Assembly: GCA_023053685.1 (NCBI GenBank)
Contig: JALIGW010000005.1
Coordinates: 25,324,001-25,388,000 of the forward strand
Direction of reading: 5' to 3'
Length of the DNA: 64,000 bases
DNA from: Diadophis punctatus similis
Taxonomy: Eukaryota; Chordata; Lepidosauria; Squamata; Dipsadidae
The notes beneath the pieces are model-generated. The model was given only the letters and a program-made list of their open reading frames with translations, was not told the DNA's origin and did not search any database. Shown here piece after piece: positions 35,340-46,524 of this stretch. The stretch's first letter is position 1. Each line of letters starts with the position of its first letter. A program made the translations under genes and the position numbers.

Positions 35340-36300
35340 TTCATTTGCATTGCTATTCTATGACATGAGGACTGTTGCTGAATTAATTAATATAACAATG
35401 AACCAGTGCTATCATTTCCAGAACCTCAGTTGGAATCAGCAGGCCAGCAGCTCTGAAAGAAGCCACAAAGAAGCAAAGCAAATATAATCTGAATAGGTAT
35501 CTCTTTATTTAAAAAAAACCTGTTAATTAATGTGCACTTTCAGTGTATTGGTATATTCAAAGTAACCCATCCTTGAGAGAATAGCAATAGGAGCCATTCT
35601 GCTACTGCTCATCCTATTATTGTGTCCTCTCCCAAATTGTAATTAATTTTGGATTTATAATAAGACCAAGAGAATTCTTTTTTTTTAAATCATGGTAATA
35701 TAAAGAGCATAACTAGCATTCAATTAATTAAAAGGCAATTTTAATGAACTGCCTTTTCATTACAGCAGTTTATATTACGCAGATTATATTAGTTTAACTT
35801 CTTAACAGATGGCATTTAAATACTAACTCTGCAGTGCAAAGAATGCCTAAGCATCAAGAGACGTGAAATTAATTCATCAATTTATTTGTTTGTTAACAGC
35901 ACATTTCCTATGCAAAATGCACAGTATTTATCTTTGCAGTTATATATATTTTAGGTTTTCTGTCCTAGGTTTTTCTAGTGAAATAAAGTTATCTGAAAAA
36001 AGTCTGATATGTAACAGATATTAAGATCTGTTTTATTCATTATATTCAATAAATCAAACAATAAATCAAGTAAGCTTGGTGGAGCCTTTCTGAGTGGGTT
36101 TGTGTTGTAAATCATTCAAAGCTTTAGAGACTGATTTTGAAATAATTAACATTTTTAACATCAACCTGACAAAGCCATTCTCCTTGAATTGTCTACAAAT
36201 TGTTCTCTAAATTTTAATTGATCAACAGTTTTCTCATTAGAAGATTATTAAAATTGAATATGCCACAATTTAAAAATATTTGTAATTATTTAAGACCTGA
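35340..36300. other. Unique, conserved-looking AT-rich block (candidate regulatory DNA)
   Basis: No repeat family is seen for almost 1 kb, which is unusual here. The block has several AATTAATTA-type homeodomain core sites (35385-35395, 35722-35733, 35875-35890), an octamer-like ATGCAAAATGCA (35910-35925) and an E-box-like CAGATGGC (35807-35816). It resembles vertebrate conserved non-coding elements in texture only; conservation cannot be tested here. The flanks 34805-35339 and 36301-36915 hold nothing recognised. Confidence 0.3.
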
Positions 36301-36916
36301 CAATTTTTTCGATGGCAGCTAAATAATAAACAGAACCTTTATCTTTACTGTAATCCATAATTCACAAGTTAAGAGCTAAGTATCTGTCCCAGATACCAGG
36401 CCATATTAGTTGGTGGTAGAAGGAACACCAAGACTTATCATATTACTTTTACTTACCGTACATGGTTATTAAAAAGTCAGCACAAATCAGAAGTGATTGT
36501 GTTAATACATTTGCAAAGGTTATTTTTAGTTATAGGGATGTTAGAGGAGTATAAGAAAATAAAATATGATTTTATCAGGTGATTAATATGTTTTTAGCCG
36601 CAACATGGTATAAATCCTCAGAGGTGAATATCCCGGACTAAGGCAACTATATTAACTTGCTTTTAACAATTTCTTTCTATTTTTATTTTTATCAATAATA
36701 TCGTTTGAGTGGTCTTCTGCCTGAACTTTATTTATCTTAATTTTCACATGTTGGTTGAAGTTTCTGACCTTTTTCTGTTTGGCCAATTTAAAAAAAAAAA
36801 TTGGCATAGATTTAAAAGCTGGTGTTGAATGAAGAAATGGTACTGAATTGAATATCAAAGTCCAACATGTTTGAACAATGTGCCAACAATAAAAGAAAGG
36901 AAAGGAGCAGAGGCAC

Positions 36917-37771
36917 CATATTTTTCGGAGTATAAGACGCACCTTTTTACCCCCCAAAAGAGGGTGAAAACTTGGGTGCATCTTATACACCGAATGTAGC
37001 CCCACCCAGCCACCCCCACCCTTTGGCCTCTGTCTTCCAGCAATTTACCTGCTTGCAGGAAAGAGGGAAGAGCCTTTAAAGCCAAGCAAATCAGTAGCAG
37101 TTTCCCCACGAACAGCTGATTAGGTTTGCCAGGTTTGCCAGGTGGAAAAATGAAAGTGAAACTAACTGCAAAGAGGCAAATAGCTGGGAGAGATTAGACA
37201 GACAGTTTTTATTTTTGCTGAACTGGCTGTAGAGGGGTAAGTGAATAACTATAAATGTCTGTAGAATGTTCAGATTATTAGACTTATTTTTTAAAGACTG
37301 CTTTATTATTGTTCTAGAGCCAGGGGTCTCCAACCTTGGCAACTTTAAGACTTGTGGACTTCAACTCCCAGAATTCAACAGCCAGCTTTGTTAGCTTATA
37401 TAATGTATACTTCCAGAAATTTTAATTAATTTTAACAGCTCTGTACAAGTATAGTCTGAAATGTAACAGTGTCCTGTTTAGTATTAGAGTTTAGTTACCT
37501 TGGAGTAGATCTATTTAAATAATTGGGAGGAGTTAGTGTGACTACATTTAAGAAAACTTTCTGGCATAATGTACATTTCTCCAATTCTTTGCTATTTCTA
37601 TGGGTCAGGCACACATGCACAGAAATACACAGCAAACAGTGTATATCATCTATGCTGTTTCCTGTTTCTGTTTGACAAATTGCTTGGAGGCAGAGGCCTT
37701 TTTTCCTTGTTTTCCTCCCCCAAAACTAAGGTGCGTCTTATACTTCAGTGCGTCTTATACTCCGAAAAATA
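36917..37771. mobile_element. DNA transposon with TTTTTCGGAGTATAAGACGCAC ends
   Basis: The left end reads ATATTTTTCGGAGTATAAGA then CGCACCTTTTT (36918-36948). The right end is its inverse, GGTGCGTCTTATACTTCAGT then GCGTCTTATACTCCGAAAAA (37729-37768), with an extra partial copy of the TIR. It is non-autonomous; the ORFs inside are not transposase. A hAT hairpin MITE half (37321-37393) is nested in it. The superfamily cannot be settled from this copy. Confidence 0.7.
37321..37393. mobile_element. 5' half of hairpin hAT MITE (CAGGGGTCTCC family)
   Basis: CAGGGGTCTCCAACCTTGGC .. CTTGTGGACTTCAACTCCCA .. CAGCCAGCTTTG matches the left half of the elements at 2498 and 57807. The right half is missing. 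Confidence 0.8.
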
Positions 37772-38795
37772 CAGTAACTTGCAGTTAATCTATCCACAAC
37801 TTCCTGAGACACACAACTTCCTGAGACAAACAGAGCCTGCCTTATTATTGCTGATAAAGTCCAGTTGGGAAATGTGAAACATTAATCAAATAGCCACTGA
37901 AAATGACTTATTAATCTTATATCTTCTGATACTTACAAGCTTTGAGCATAAAATATTAATTAGGTGCTGCTGAGATCTTACTAAGAATTCAGCCTGATTC
38001 ATTAAAATCACACACAGAAATGTTTGATGGCTGGAAAAGAATTGGAAAGTATCTTTTGCTCATTAAATCATTTTGAAATGGTGAGTGGGTGTTCCATTCA
38101 TCCATGCATATCCCTGAGTTCTCAGATACCTGGCATGATAGCAAATGAATAGCCACAAATGAGAGAGTACTTCAAGAGGTTATGACTCTTATGATTATCC
38201 ACATGAGTGTAGCAAGTTTTTTTATCCATAAAAGGAGTCTTATAGCTATAATTATGGCACAATCTGAAAGGATGTTCTTGTACCTATTATAAGCCCCTAG
38301 GGGTGTGTGAAGCAGTTCTCCACTCAGCTCAAGTGATTTCAGCAATGGCTTTAACATCAACAGTAACAGAAAAAGGACAGGGCACAAGATACCAACAAGG
38401 TAAACAATTTTCCATGCTACATCAGAAATGCAGTCCTACCACAAGCTGCTTCTATAAATCAGAAAGCTCCTGGAAAAGTCATGTACTTTTCTGATGTCTG
38501 AATTGTTTCACAGGAACATGATATCAGCGTAGAGTATACAGATTTTATTTCATAATTTCATTTAAAAATCTGGTCTATTTTCCTTCTATGAAGAAAATAC
38601 TGAAGTTCCCTTTGGTTACCATCAAGGGATCTGTCACTCCAGAGTGACCTGGGACATCCATATGATGTTGTTTAATAATATTGCTATGGGATGTAAGCTG
38701 TTCCTAGTAAAGCTGCCTTTGAAATTGACTGATGGTCACAAATGAAGGCAAATATACATGTCCCAAGATAATGCTGCAGGATCCAATCTGTGTCA
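37772..38795. other. Unique sequence, nothing recognised
   Basis: The tandem ACAACTTCCTGAGACA (37797-37827, two copies) is the only local structure. Confidence 0.4.
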
Positions 38796-39003
38796 GTCAC
38801 CAGGACCAGAAGTTTTGTTTTCCAAGCTTTCGGACTCATGCTGGAGCCCATCCTCAATCTGCATCTAAAAACCTACACACAACAGCCACCATATAAATAC
38901 CACACAGAGAACACCCCAGAGCACACAGACAAGTTCCCTGAGGATGGACTCCAGCATGAGTCTAAAACCTCGGAAGACAAAACTTCTGACCCTGGTGACC
39001 AAT
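38796..39003. mobile_element. Inverted-repeat element with hammerhead-like cores (Penelope-like candidate)
   Basis: The left arm (38796-38857) and right arm (38938-39000) are inverted copies, about 85 percent alike, around an 80-base loop. Reading the left arm on the minus strand gives TTGAGGA, stem arms GGGCTC / GAGTCC with a CAGCAT loop, and GAAA. Reading the right arm on the plus strand gives CTGAGGA, GGACTC / GAGTCT with the same loop, and AAAA. The pattern CTGANGA-stem II-GAAA is the hammerhead core. Penelope-like elements are known to carry such motifs in their terminal repeats; membership here is inferred. An ORF spans the block but has no family resemblance. Confidence 0.5.
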
Positions 39004-40055
39004 CCAGATTGGATTCTGCAACATTGACTGATGGCAATTTTGTCAATGCCGATGGTGTTGAAGTGCTCAAGACACTTGTTACTATTGGTATTAATTTTGC
39101 TTTCTTTTGCCACAGTCATTCTACTTCTATTTTCAGATCTTTATATTTTGTGATTTTCTCCAGTTCGTTCTCTTCTCTTCTCCTGAGTCCAGGTATTGCA
39201 ATGTCCACTATTCAGACCTTTTTGTCTTTCTTATCAATAGTAATTGTCAAGTCTGTGGTGTTATGTGGCAGATAAAGAAAAGTCTAACTTTTCTTTAAGG
39301 AATTCAAGGAAGCATATTAGCACTCACTGTGTTTTCAACCACAATTTTAATGAGATAAAGTAACTGGCCCTCAGTCACCCACTGAATACAATCATTCAAG
39401 GAGATAACTTGGTCTTGGGTTTCACTAGTCTTAACTGTGATTCCTTAGATGGCTTTCAGTAACTGGGAATGATAGTCTTTTATATTGCCTTCAATGGTTC
39501 TATGCAATTAAAAATTGTACCTATGATAGTGGTCTGTATTACATACAGGTGGTTAACTTTATCAGGTAATCAACAATGTGTAAACAAAAAAACTCTGAGT
39601 ACAGCCTTGTTCCAAAAGCAATACCGTGCTATATTCTTGCCATTTTCATCTGATAATTAAAACTCTCACACTGCCTCTCATGTAAAAGAAATTCATGAAA
39701 AAAATATTATCCGCACCAGGTTCTGATCTAAGTGGTGAGATATATAAAATGTTAATTATAGCACATGTGCATTTTTCCTCCTCGAAAGCAGATGGTCCTG
39801 TTAAGGTGTGAAAGAGATTCATTTTGATATAGATAGATGTCAGGAAGAAACTAATAAGCCTCTTGTTATTCTTACAGTCATCTATTACACTTGTTATTTA
39901 CAAATCTATCTAGACAACCAGTCACAGTATCCAGCTTTTTCCAGCTAGCAAAGCCAATGTAGCTCACTGCATAGCAAGCTGGTTGGTTTGCCTTTTGCTT
40001 TTCCATATTTCAAAAGGAAATAACAGTAATCATACTTGGCCTTTTAAAACAATTA

Positions 40056-40450
40056 CAGGTAGTCCTTGACTTACAATAGTTTGTCTAGTGACAATTCAAA
40101 GTTACAATGGTATGGAAATAAATGACTTATGGCCATTTGTCACACTTACGACTGTTGCAGCATCCCCATGGTCACATGATCAAAATTCAGACACGTAGCA
40201 ACTGACTCATATTTATGACGGTTACAGTGTCCCATGGGTCATGTGATCACCTTTTGTAACCTACTGACAAGCAAAATCAATGGGGAGCCAGATTCACTTA
40301 ACAACTATGTTACTAACTTAACCATTTCAGTGATTCACTCAACAACTGTGACAAGAAAAGTTGTAAATGGGGCAAAACTCACTTAACAACAGTCTCACTT
40401 AGCAACAGAAATTTTGGGCTTAATTGTGGTGATAATTTGAGGACTACCTA
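40056..40450 (+). mobile_element. Tigger-like MITE, copy 5
   Basis: Starts CAGGTAGTCCTTGACTTACA with TA before it (40054-40055) and ends ATTTGAGGACTACCTA with TA after it (40451-40452). Near full length, 395 bp. Confidence 0.85.
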
Positions 40451-40452
40451 TA

Positions 40453-41499
40453 GTTAGTAGGCTTCGGTTCTGTTAGTCGCTATTTCGTTTGTCTCTAACT
40501 GACAATAAGAATTTCTTATCTTTCTACGTTACTTTCAACAAAAACTCTCCAGCCAGCTGGAAAAATAGGAGTTTAATTTTCAGTTTCAAAAATCAAACTA
40601 GAAAAGGGGAAAAAAAGCTGTACTGAAGTTTCCTGAGCTTTAGGGATGTTTGCAACATTGGAAAACAAGATGATCCCATCACCCCAGAATCAAAACTTCC
40701 TTTTCATAAAGTAAATCTGGACGTGAGATAAGAAGAAAACATCATTTCTGTTATATATCCTGTCATCTTTTAGAGTTTTTAACCAATCAGATATGTTGAG
40801 TGGGCGATTTGATTTAACAAAGCTTCGGTCAAATCATCCCTTGAAGCAAATTTGTGAATTGAAGCAGAGACTGTTTTCAAAGCACTGAATCAAATCGGTT
40901 GACCTCCAAAATCATGAGGCATTATATGTGTTAGGGAAGGGGGCCACCAAATGGTGTCTATTTCACTTCGTGACATTGTGAAATAGATATCGCAACATAG
41001 ATACTTTTGTCAGGCTTCAGGGCCAAACTACATAAGGCAAGATTGGTGTATTGTCATTTTTTTAAAATCATCATGTCTTGCTGTGGTGGCCACTGCTCCC
41101 AAATGCATACAATGGCCATTCTGCTGCTGATGGAATTCTAGCTGGCAATATGCAATGTTACAACTTCCTTACTGTGGTCAGACACAATGTTTATGTTCAC
41201 TCTGTCTTGTGCTAACAGCCTGTTACACTTCTCCACTGCTCTTGTCAACACAACTGGGAATTCAATTCCCCTCTTGGCATTTTTTCCATGGAAAAGCAGA
41301 CTAGTCTAGGACCTGAGGCCCAGCAAGTTTGCTTTACTTTTTCTGGAGTAAAAGCCATGGCATAATTTTTTTCAACCCTCAGTGAGTGAGGATAAACAGG
41401 GGAGAATGAAGAGAAAGATGTTGATGGACCTAATGGTGTATTTTCTTTTAAGTAGCCACAATACAGTAGCTATTGTCTCTTCAAGTGTCTAAAGGTTAG
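40453..41499. other. Unique sequence, nothing recognised
   Basis: No supported gene or element. Confidence 0.4.
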
Positions 41500-41507
41500 A
41501 TCTGGAT

Positions 41508-41929
41508 CAGAGGTGGGTTCCTACCAGAGCTGCCCGGTTTGCAGCTCCGGTAAGGAGCGGCCGATAGCGCAACCACTCTGGAACCCTCTCTGCTGGTCCA
41601 TCGCACACATCACCATTTTTCCCTGTGAATTTTTGGTCGACTTTGCTTCTGCGCATGTGCAGAAGCAAAATCGCGCTGAAATCTTGCAAGGGGTTGCACG
41701 CGCATGTGAGATTTTGGTGAGATTTTGCTTCTGCGCATGCGCGGAAGCAAAATCGCGCCAAAAACTTGCATGTGTCGCCTCATGAGATTTCAGCGCAATT
41801 TTGCTTCTGCACATGCGCAGAAGCAAAATCACGCGAGGGGGCACGCACGCATAGTGAGCGCGCACATGCCCAAAGCATAGAGATGCGTGCGCAGCGCACC
41901 AGCACCGGTAAGGCAGCAACCTGCCGCTG
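41508..41929. mobile_element. hAT MITE with three internal palindromes
   Basis: 422 bp. It starts CAGAGGTGGGTTCCTACC and ends GCAGCAACCTGCCGCTG. The perfect 8-bp duplication ATCTGGAT lies at 41500-41507 and 41930-41937. The interior has three copies of a roughly 30-base palindrome of the form TTTTGCTTCTGCGCATG and its inverse (41640-41671, 41725-41756, 41801-41831), each separated by about 50-55 bases. CpG content is still high, so the insertion looks fairly recent. ORFs over it are repeat shadows. Confidence 0.92.
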
Positions 41930-41937
41930 ATCTGGAT

Positions 41938-44100
41938 CTTATGAAACACATTTTTGAAAAAAAGATTACTGTTTTGGAATGAAACCCATAATTCAGATAA
42001 TAATTGGTTTACACCTAGGAATAGGCGGCCAAAGCTAATTTAGACCAACCCTACACATTTGTTTTATTCCCTCTGTAATTAAGGCTAATATTAGGTTAGG
42101 CCCTAAAAGTTGGCTTTATTTCTAAGAATAAAGGACCATAAACAGCCAGATCCTTCTCACCTACTGCCTGCCTTTGCGCCCACCAGGCCATTACCAATCA
42201 ATGAATGAATAAATGAAAGTATGTGTCAATATATATTCCTCCTATGCCAACTTAACCAAGCCTGCTGCTCCTGAGGACATTATTTCAACTCTGATAGATT
42301 GGCATTGTTTTTATCTTTGCCATACTGCTATATTACCAAAGCCTGATTTTTAGAAAATCAAGTACCTCTCTGTTTCTTCTGTTAAGTGAAGATCATCTCA
42401 GAAAGGAAACCCTCAAATCACTAATAGAAATTTACCAGCAAGCACAAACTTTGTAGTTAAATTTATATTAGATTTGTAACTGGACATCCTGTGGAGTTAT
42501 ATGCATAAGAAATGATGCCTGCCAAGCTTAAAAAGGCATGCCTGGTGTCAGACTAGAAATAAAATGTTAAAAAGTAAATGTTAAAGTTGGGAAAATAATA
42601 GATGCTTGCCTTTAAAATTTTGATTCTAGAAATTCTGGAAATGCATCTTTGTAGGAGCCATGCTTACTGCCTACCCTGGTGCCCACTGCACACATATTAC
42701 TGATTTTAGCACAGTAACCCAGAATAAAACTTGTCAACAAGAACTGAATGGACAAGCACATGCCTAACAAAAGGACGTTACCTAAATTGGAATTGGAATT
42801 AGGACTGTGAATGGGTGGATTATCTCCAAACAACTTAATCACAGAGTGTTTGCTAACACTATGTAATGATCATTGTTTAATTGATTCATGGCCTTGGTCT
42901 TTGTTGCTTTTCTAAATTTATATTACTAAGCTAAGCAAGGCAGCTAATGGAGTGGCAGCAGCGCCCAAATTAGCCTGGGCTCCATTCAGTTTCTCCTTTT
43001 CAACTTCTTTCATTTAGATAGAAACATGATTTAATTTTGCTATTTCTTCTGATGACAGAATGCTACGTTTCTGTGCTGGTCCTATCAACACAAGTATGAG
43101 TTCAAACTCAGCTTCCAGCACTCTGAATATATACATATTTGACCAGTCCAGAATATGTATTTTACTATCGAACCATAGGATCACATTTAACATGACTGGG
43201 GCAAGTAGAAATGAATCTTTTCCAGACACTGGTCCAATATTCACCACTTTAAGAATGACAGACAGTAAGGTTAGGACTGTCATTGTTCTATGCTAGCTGG
43301 TTTCTCTGTTGACTGGTAGGTAGTTGACGAGTTGGCCATTGTTCAGTCAATTTCATTTGGTAATGTAAAACAAGCGCACTTTGATGGGTAGCTCTGAAAT
43401 TGGGATCAAATCAGAGCTACCAATTAATGCAATCATATCAGGTTTGTGTATCTGCCTCTCACCTGCCCTATTTAATCATTATGTCCCACCTGTATTATTA
43501 TTTTTATAAATAACTTAAGGTGGCAAACATATCTAATTCTTATTTGAAGGAGTCTCTGTGTTTAAGAAACAAAAGAAACTTCTTGTTTCTTTGAATTTCT
43601 TGGGATTCCTTCTTTTTAAGTTGTAATTTATGCTTTTCTAGCCATGTATTTCTTAATATATCTTGCTCTTAATTAAAAAAGAAGAAAGGCTGTTAGAATT
43701 CACTGATAGGTAAAGCTAAATCTATTGTCTATATAGGTAACTATATTAAGAACAATTTTCTTTTAAATGGGACATTCTGTTAACTTAATTACAGCAATCC
43801 AAGTATTTTTAACACTCTGCCTATGATCAGGAGCATCTATTATAACAAAGGTTGTTAAATTAAAATCTCCAAAAAGCAAACAAACCCCATAACAAGTCTA
43901 ATGAGGATTCATTCAGAATCAAGCACTACCATAATTCTTGCATAATGTTTAATTTGGAGATTATATAGGATTGTCCTTTCAGTAAAGTTACTTGGGGTCT
44001 GTGCAAAATCTATTTCCTGCAGTTCTTCCTTCATCTTTTCTTCCTTTTTTTAAAAAAATGTGATCATCAAAAGGCAGTTGAGTGACTATATTAGAATTTT
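41938..44100. other. Unique sequence, nothing recognised
   Basis: Over 2 kb without a recognisable repeat or exon. The opposed ORFs at 43014-43296 overlap and lack family resemblance. Confidence 0.4.
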
Positions 44101-44104
44101 ATGT

Positions 44105-44350
44105 ATTTATAATATTACGTCTATGGAGATTTTTCAGCCATCAGGTCATGGTTGTCCCAAAGGTGCTTTTTCAAAAGGCAACTGGGCTTTCTTTGTTTTT
44201 CCTTGAAGACGTTTCGCTTCTCATCCAAGAAGCTTTTTCAGTTCTGACTGAAGAAGTTAGAACTAAAGAAGCTTGTTGGATGAGAATCGAAATGTCTTTA
44301 AGGAAAAACCAAGAGAGGCATGGTTGTCTTTGGAAAAAGGCATATATGTT
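44105..44350. mobile_element. Fold-back element, copy A (GTTTCGCTTCTCATCC family)
   Basis: A palindromic element: GGTCATGGTTGTCCCAAAGG .. GAAGACGTTTCGCTTCTCAT near the left and GGATGAGAATCGAAATGTCT .. CATGGTTGTCTTTGG near the right. The left arm read on the minus strand (44241 to 44211) gives CTGAAAA, a perfect 6-bp stem GCTTCT / AGAAGC with loop TGGATG, then GAAAC: a hammerhead-type core with one changed base. The repeat family is widespread in vertebrates to my knowledge; its class is not certain. Confidence 0.65.
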
Positions 44351-44504
44351 ATTAATTTTTATTTTAAAACAAAACTCAGCCTTACTGCATTTGTGCTATC
44401 TATACATGAATCTTGAATCCAAAATTACTTAGATGCCCAACAATACTCTCTGGTCTTACATCTTTTTCTTTTCAACTTTTGTTATCTTTTTGATCTCATG
44501 TGTA

Positions 44505-44735
44505 TATACATATATCCAGTATTGTGCTTTCGAGTCTGTCTTGACTCCTGGTGACCATCTGGACAAGTCCTTGCAGTTTTCATGGCACAATTTTGGAAGT
44601 TGCTTGCCATTGCCTTACTCCTAGGGCTAAGAGAAAGTGACTGGCTCAGAGTTGACCAGCTGGCTTTGTGCCTAAGGTGGGACCAAAACTCTTGGTCTCC
44701 TGATTTCTGGCCTGTTGCTTTCTGGAGTGCCTGAT
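44505..44735 (-). mobile_element. Old tRNA-derived SINE
   Basis: The minus strand has GGAGACCAAGAGTTTTGGTCCC (a decayed B box), GGCACAAAGCCAGCTGGTCA, GGCAATGGCAAGCAACTTCC, and ends GACAGACTCGAAAGCACAAT. This is a known amniote/squamate SINE pattern; the family name is uncertain. Confidence 0.55.
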
Positions 44736-45039
44736 CATTACACGAAACTGGCTGTTACCTCATGAGCCACTCCAAAATACATCATCATGAGCAATAGTGT
44801 GAGAAACCTAAGAACCAAGTGGTTCCAGCGAGTGCCAACTCAAACCTAGATAAATGGAGAGAAGTACTTGTCTAAATTATACTGAAGAGGCCAAATGGTA
44901 CTGCATTCGGTAATAAAATAAACGAAACTTTCTTCAAGTAAAGGCAAGGGGGCAGGGATGGAGAAGAAACCAGAGGTTGAAATAGTTTCCAGCATCCCTT
45001 TTTATCAGAGCATCTCTGTTCAAACCTTTAATTAGATTA

Positions 45040-45330
45040 GTATTAACTCAGCAAGTTTACATCTGCCGCATGCTAAAATATTATTTTCAAAACAAAATCA
45101 AGTAACATTGTCAGTGACAGAACATCTTGAAAGACCACTCAAATATTCTCAGTTTGGTTCCCTCTGGCTATCAGCAATTCCGTGTATGCTTTATTCCTGC
45201 TAATGTGCAGCTTTGTTTAGCAGTGTTTGTTGGAAATGCACACACTTGCTTTCTCTCTATGTTTTTCTTTGCTGTAATGAGAGTTTATTCAGAGAAGCCC
45301 TTGGAAGCCCATGCTGTTTAATTGCCTGAT
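45040..45330. other. Unique, conserved-looking block
   Basis: Repeat-free with motifs such as CATGCTAAAATATTATTTTC and CTAATGTGCAGCTTTGTTTA. A 64-codon ORF lies over it without family resemblance. It could be a conserved non-coding element; this is a guess from texture. The rest of 44736-45985 holds only homopolymer runs: T at 45540-45550 and ten G at 45796-45805. Confidence 0.25.
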
Positions 45331-45985
45331 GTCAACGGAGGATGAAAACAGCCTTAGAAGCAGGCCATGCTGGGTGGGACTATAAACAGAAAGATAAAGA
45401 TGAGAAGTAATAAGTGAATAAATCCAGGAGGGAAGCCCTTTGGGTTTTTTTTAAAATTATTATTATTTTAGTTCTGCTTCCTCACCTTACTTGGCACAAA
45501 CAAATTTACCGTTATACAGGATGCATTTGCATTCCTGGTTTTTTTTTTTCCTGTTTTTTCTTTTCTTGTTAAGAACAGCAGCGTTTTCGAATTGTTTTCT
45601 AATGAATTGCTTCCCCCCCCTCTCTTTCATTCCTTTAAATTCGGTGCTTGAAAACAGAAAATGAGAACTGCATTATTGAATATAAACAATTGCACTGCAG
45701 TGATGTTCTGCATTTTGCCGGCCACAGAGAGTACATTGGATACAAACAAGGTGGGGCTAAATGACTCATGCTGCAGGAACTTCATTGGATGAACGGGGGG
45801 GGGGGATGCCAGTTCAACAGCAGACAAAAGAGTGTATCTTTTCAAAATAACCCTTTAAGGGAGGCTTTATAAGACAATGCACGTGAGCAGTGCTCTGATA
45901 AGGACCAACAGAATCCTTTAGCAGAGATGCTAACATCATAATCCAGTGCGAGATCAGTGGTTGTGCAGAAGCATACTTGGCGCAA

Positions 45986-46215
45986 ATTTCATCTTCTTTT
46001 AACAACCCCATAATCCCTTGCGGGGTGGAGTCTGGGCAACTGGATGGAACTGAGTGTTTACTGGCCAGATGCCCTTCCTGTCACCAATGCGGAGCTTTGT
46101 TCAGCAGATATATTCTCATTGTGCCCAGAGAAATATTTGCCTCTACCTAGGATCGAACTCACAGCCTCTTGATTGTGAGGTGAGAACTCCACCTCTAGAC
46201 CACCGCAGCACTCAC
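45986..46215 (-). mobile_element. Sauria-type tRNA-derived SINE with target duplication
   Basis: On the minus strand it starts GCTGCGGTGGTCTAGAGGTG (A box TGGTCTAGAGG), has the intact B box GTTCGATCC, then TAGGTAGAGGCAAATATTTC and CATCTGGCCAGTAAACACTC. It ends GGGATTATGGGGTTGTTAAAAG. Flanking repeats are TTGCACCAAGT and TTGCGCCAAGT (46216-46226 and 45975-45985), 10 of 11 alike. The tail resembles BovB LINE ends, which would supply the retrotransposition machinery. Confidence 0.85.
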
Positions 46216-46312
46216 ACTTGGTGCAAGCTTGACACTGGAATCTGCTTCTTTTTTATATTTACATTTATCAGCTGTAATCATGAAATCTGCTTGTATTACA
46301 CATCATCCAAGG

Positions 46313-46516
46313 CAGTGTTGAAATCTACTTACCTTCCCTACCGGTTCGGAAGCGCAAGCCACCATCGTGCACGCTTTTCCACACACTGCACATGTGCAGA
46401 AGGCTTTGCACATGCGCAGAGGGTTAAAAAAGAAAATGGCGACCTCTGGGAAGGTGGGCGGAGCCTCGTGCTGCTGCCGCTACCGGACTGGGACGAACCA
46501 GTAGCATTTCACCCTG
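46313..46516. mobile_element. hAT MITE, short form, with target duplication
   Basis: 204 bp. Ends CAGTGTTGAAATCTACTTAC and GTAGCATTTCACCCTG. The perfect 8-bp duplication ATCCAAGG lies at 46305-46312 and 46517-46524. The interior has CTACCGGTTCGGAAGCGCAA and CACATGTGCAGAAGG. Same superfamily as 19995-20213. Confidence 0.92.
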
Positions 46517-46524
46517 ATCCAAGG

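Noticed and set aside
36652..37109. Minus-strand ORFs of 117 and 84 codons as exons
   Set aside because: They overlap the end of a DNA transposon and show no conserved domain.
38790..39275. 161-codon ORF as a possible gene
   Set aside because: It runs through the inverted-repeat element and ends in unrelated hydrophobic sequence; no splice sites or family match.
41507..41949. Overlapping ORFs on both strands
   Set aside because: Fall within a hAT MITE; the palindromes keep all frames open.
45986..46215. tRNA gene suggested by good A and B boxes
   Set aside because: The tRNA fold does not close, and the tail plus flanking duplication show it is a SINE. The same holds for 3621-3690.
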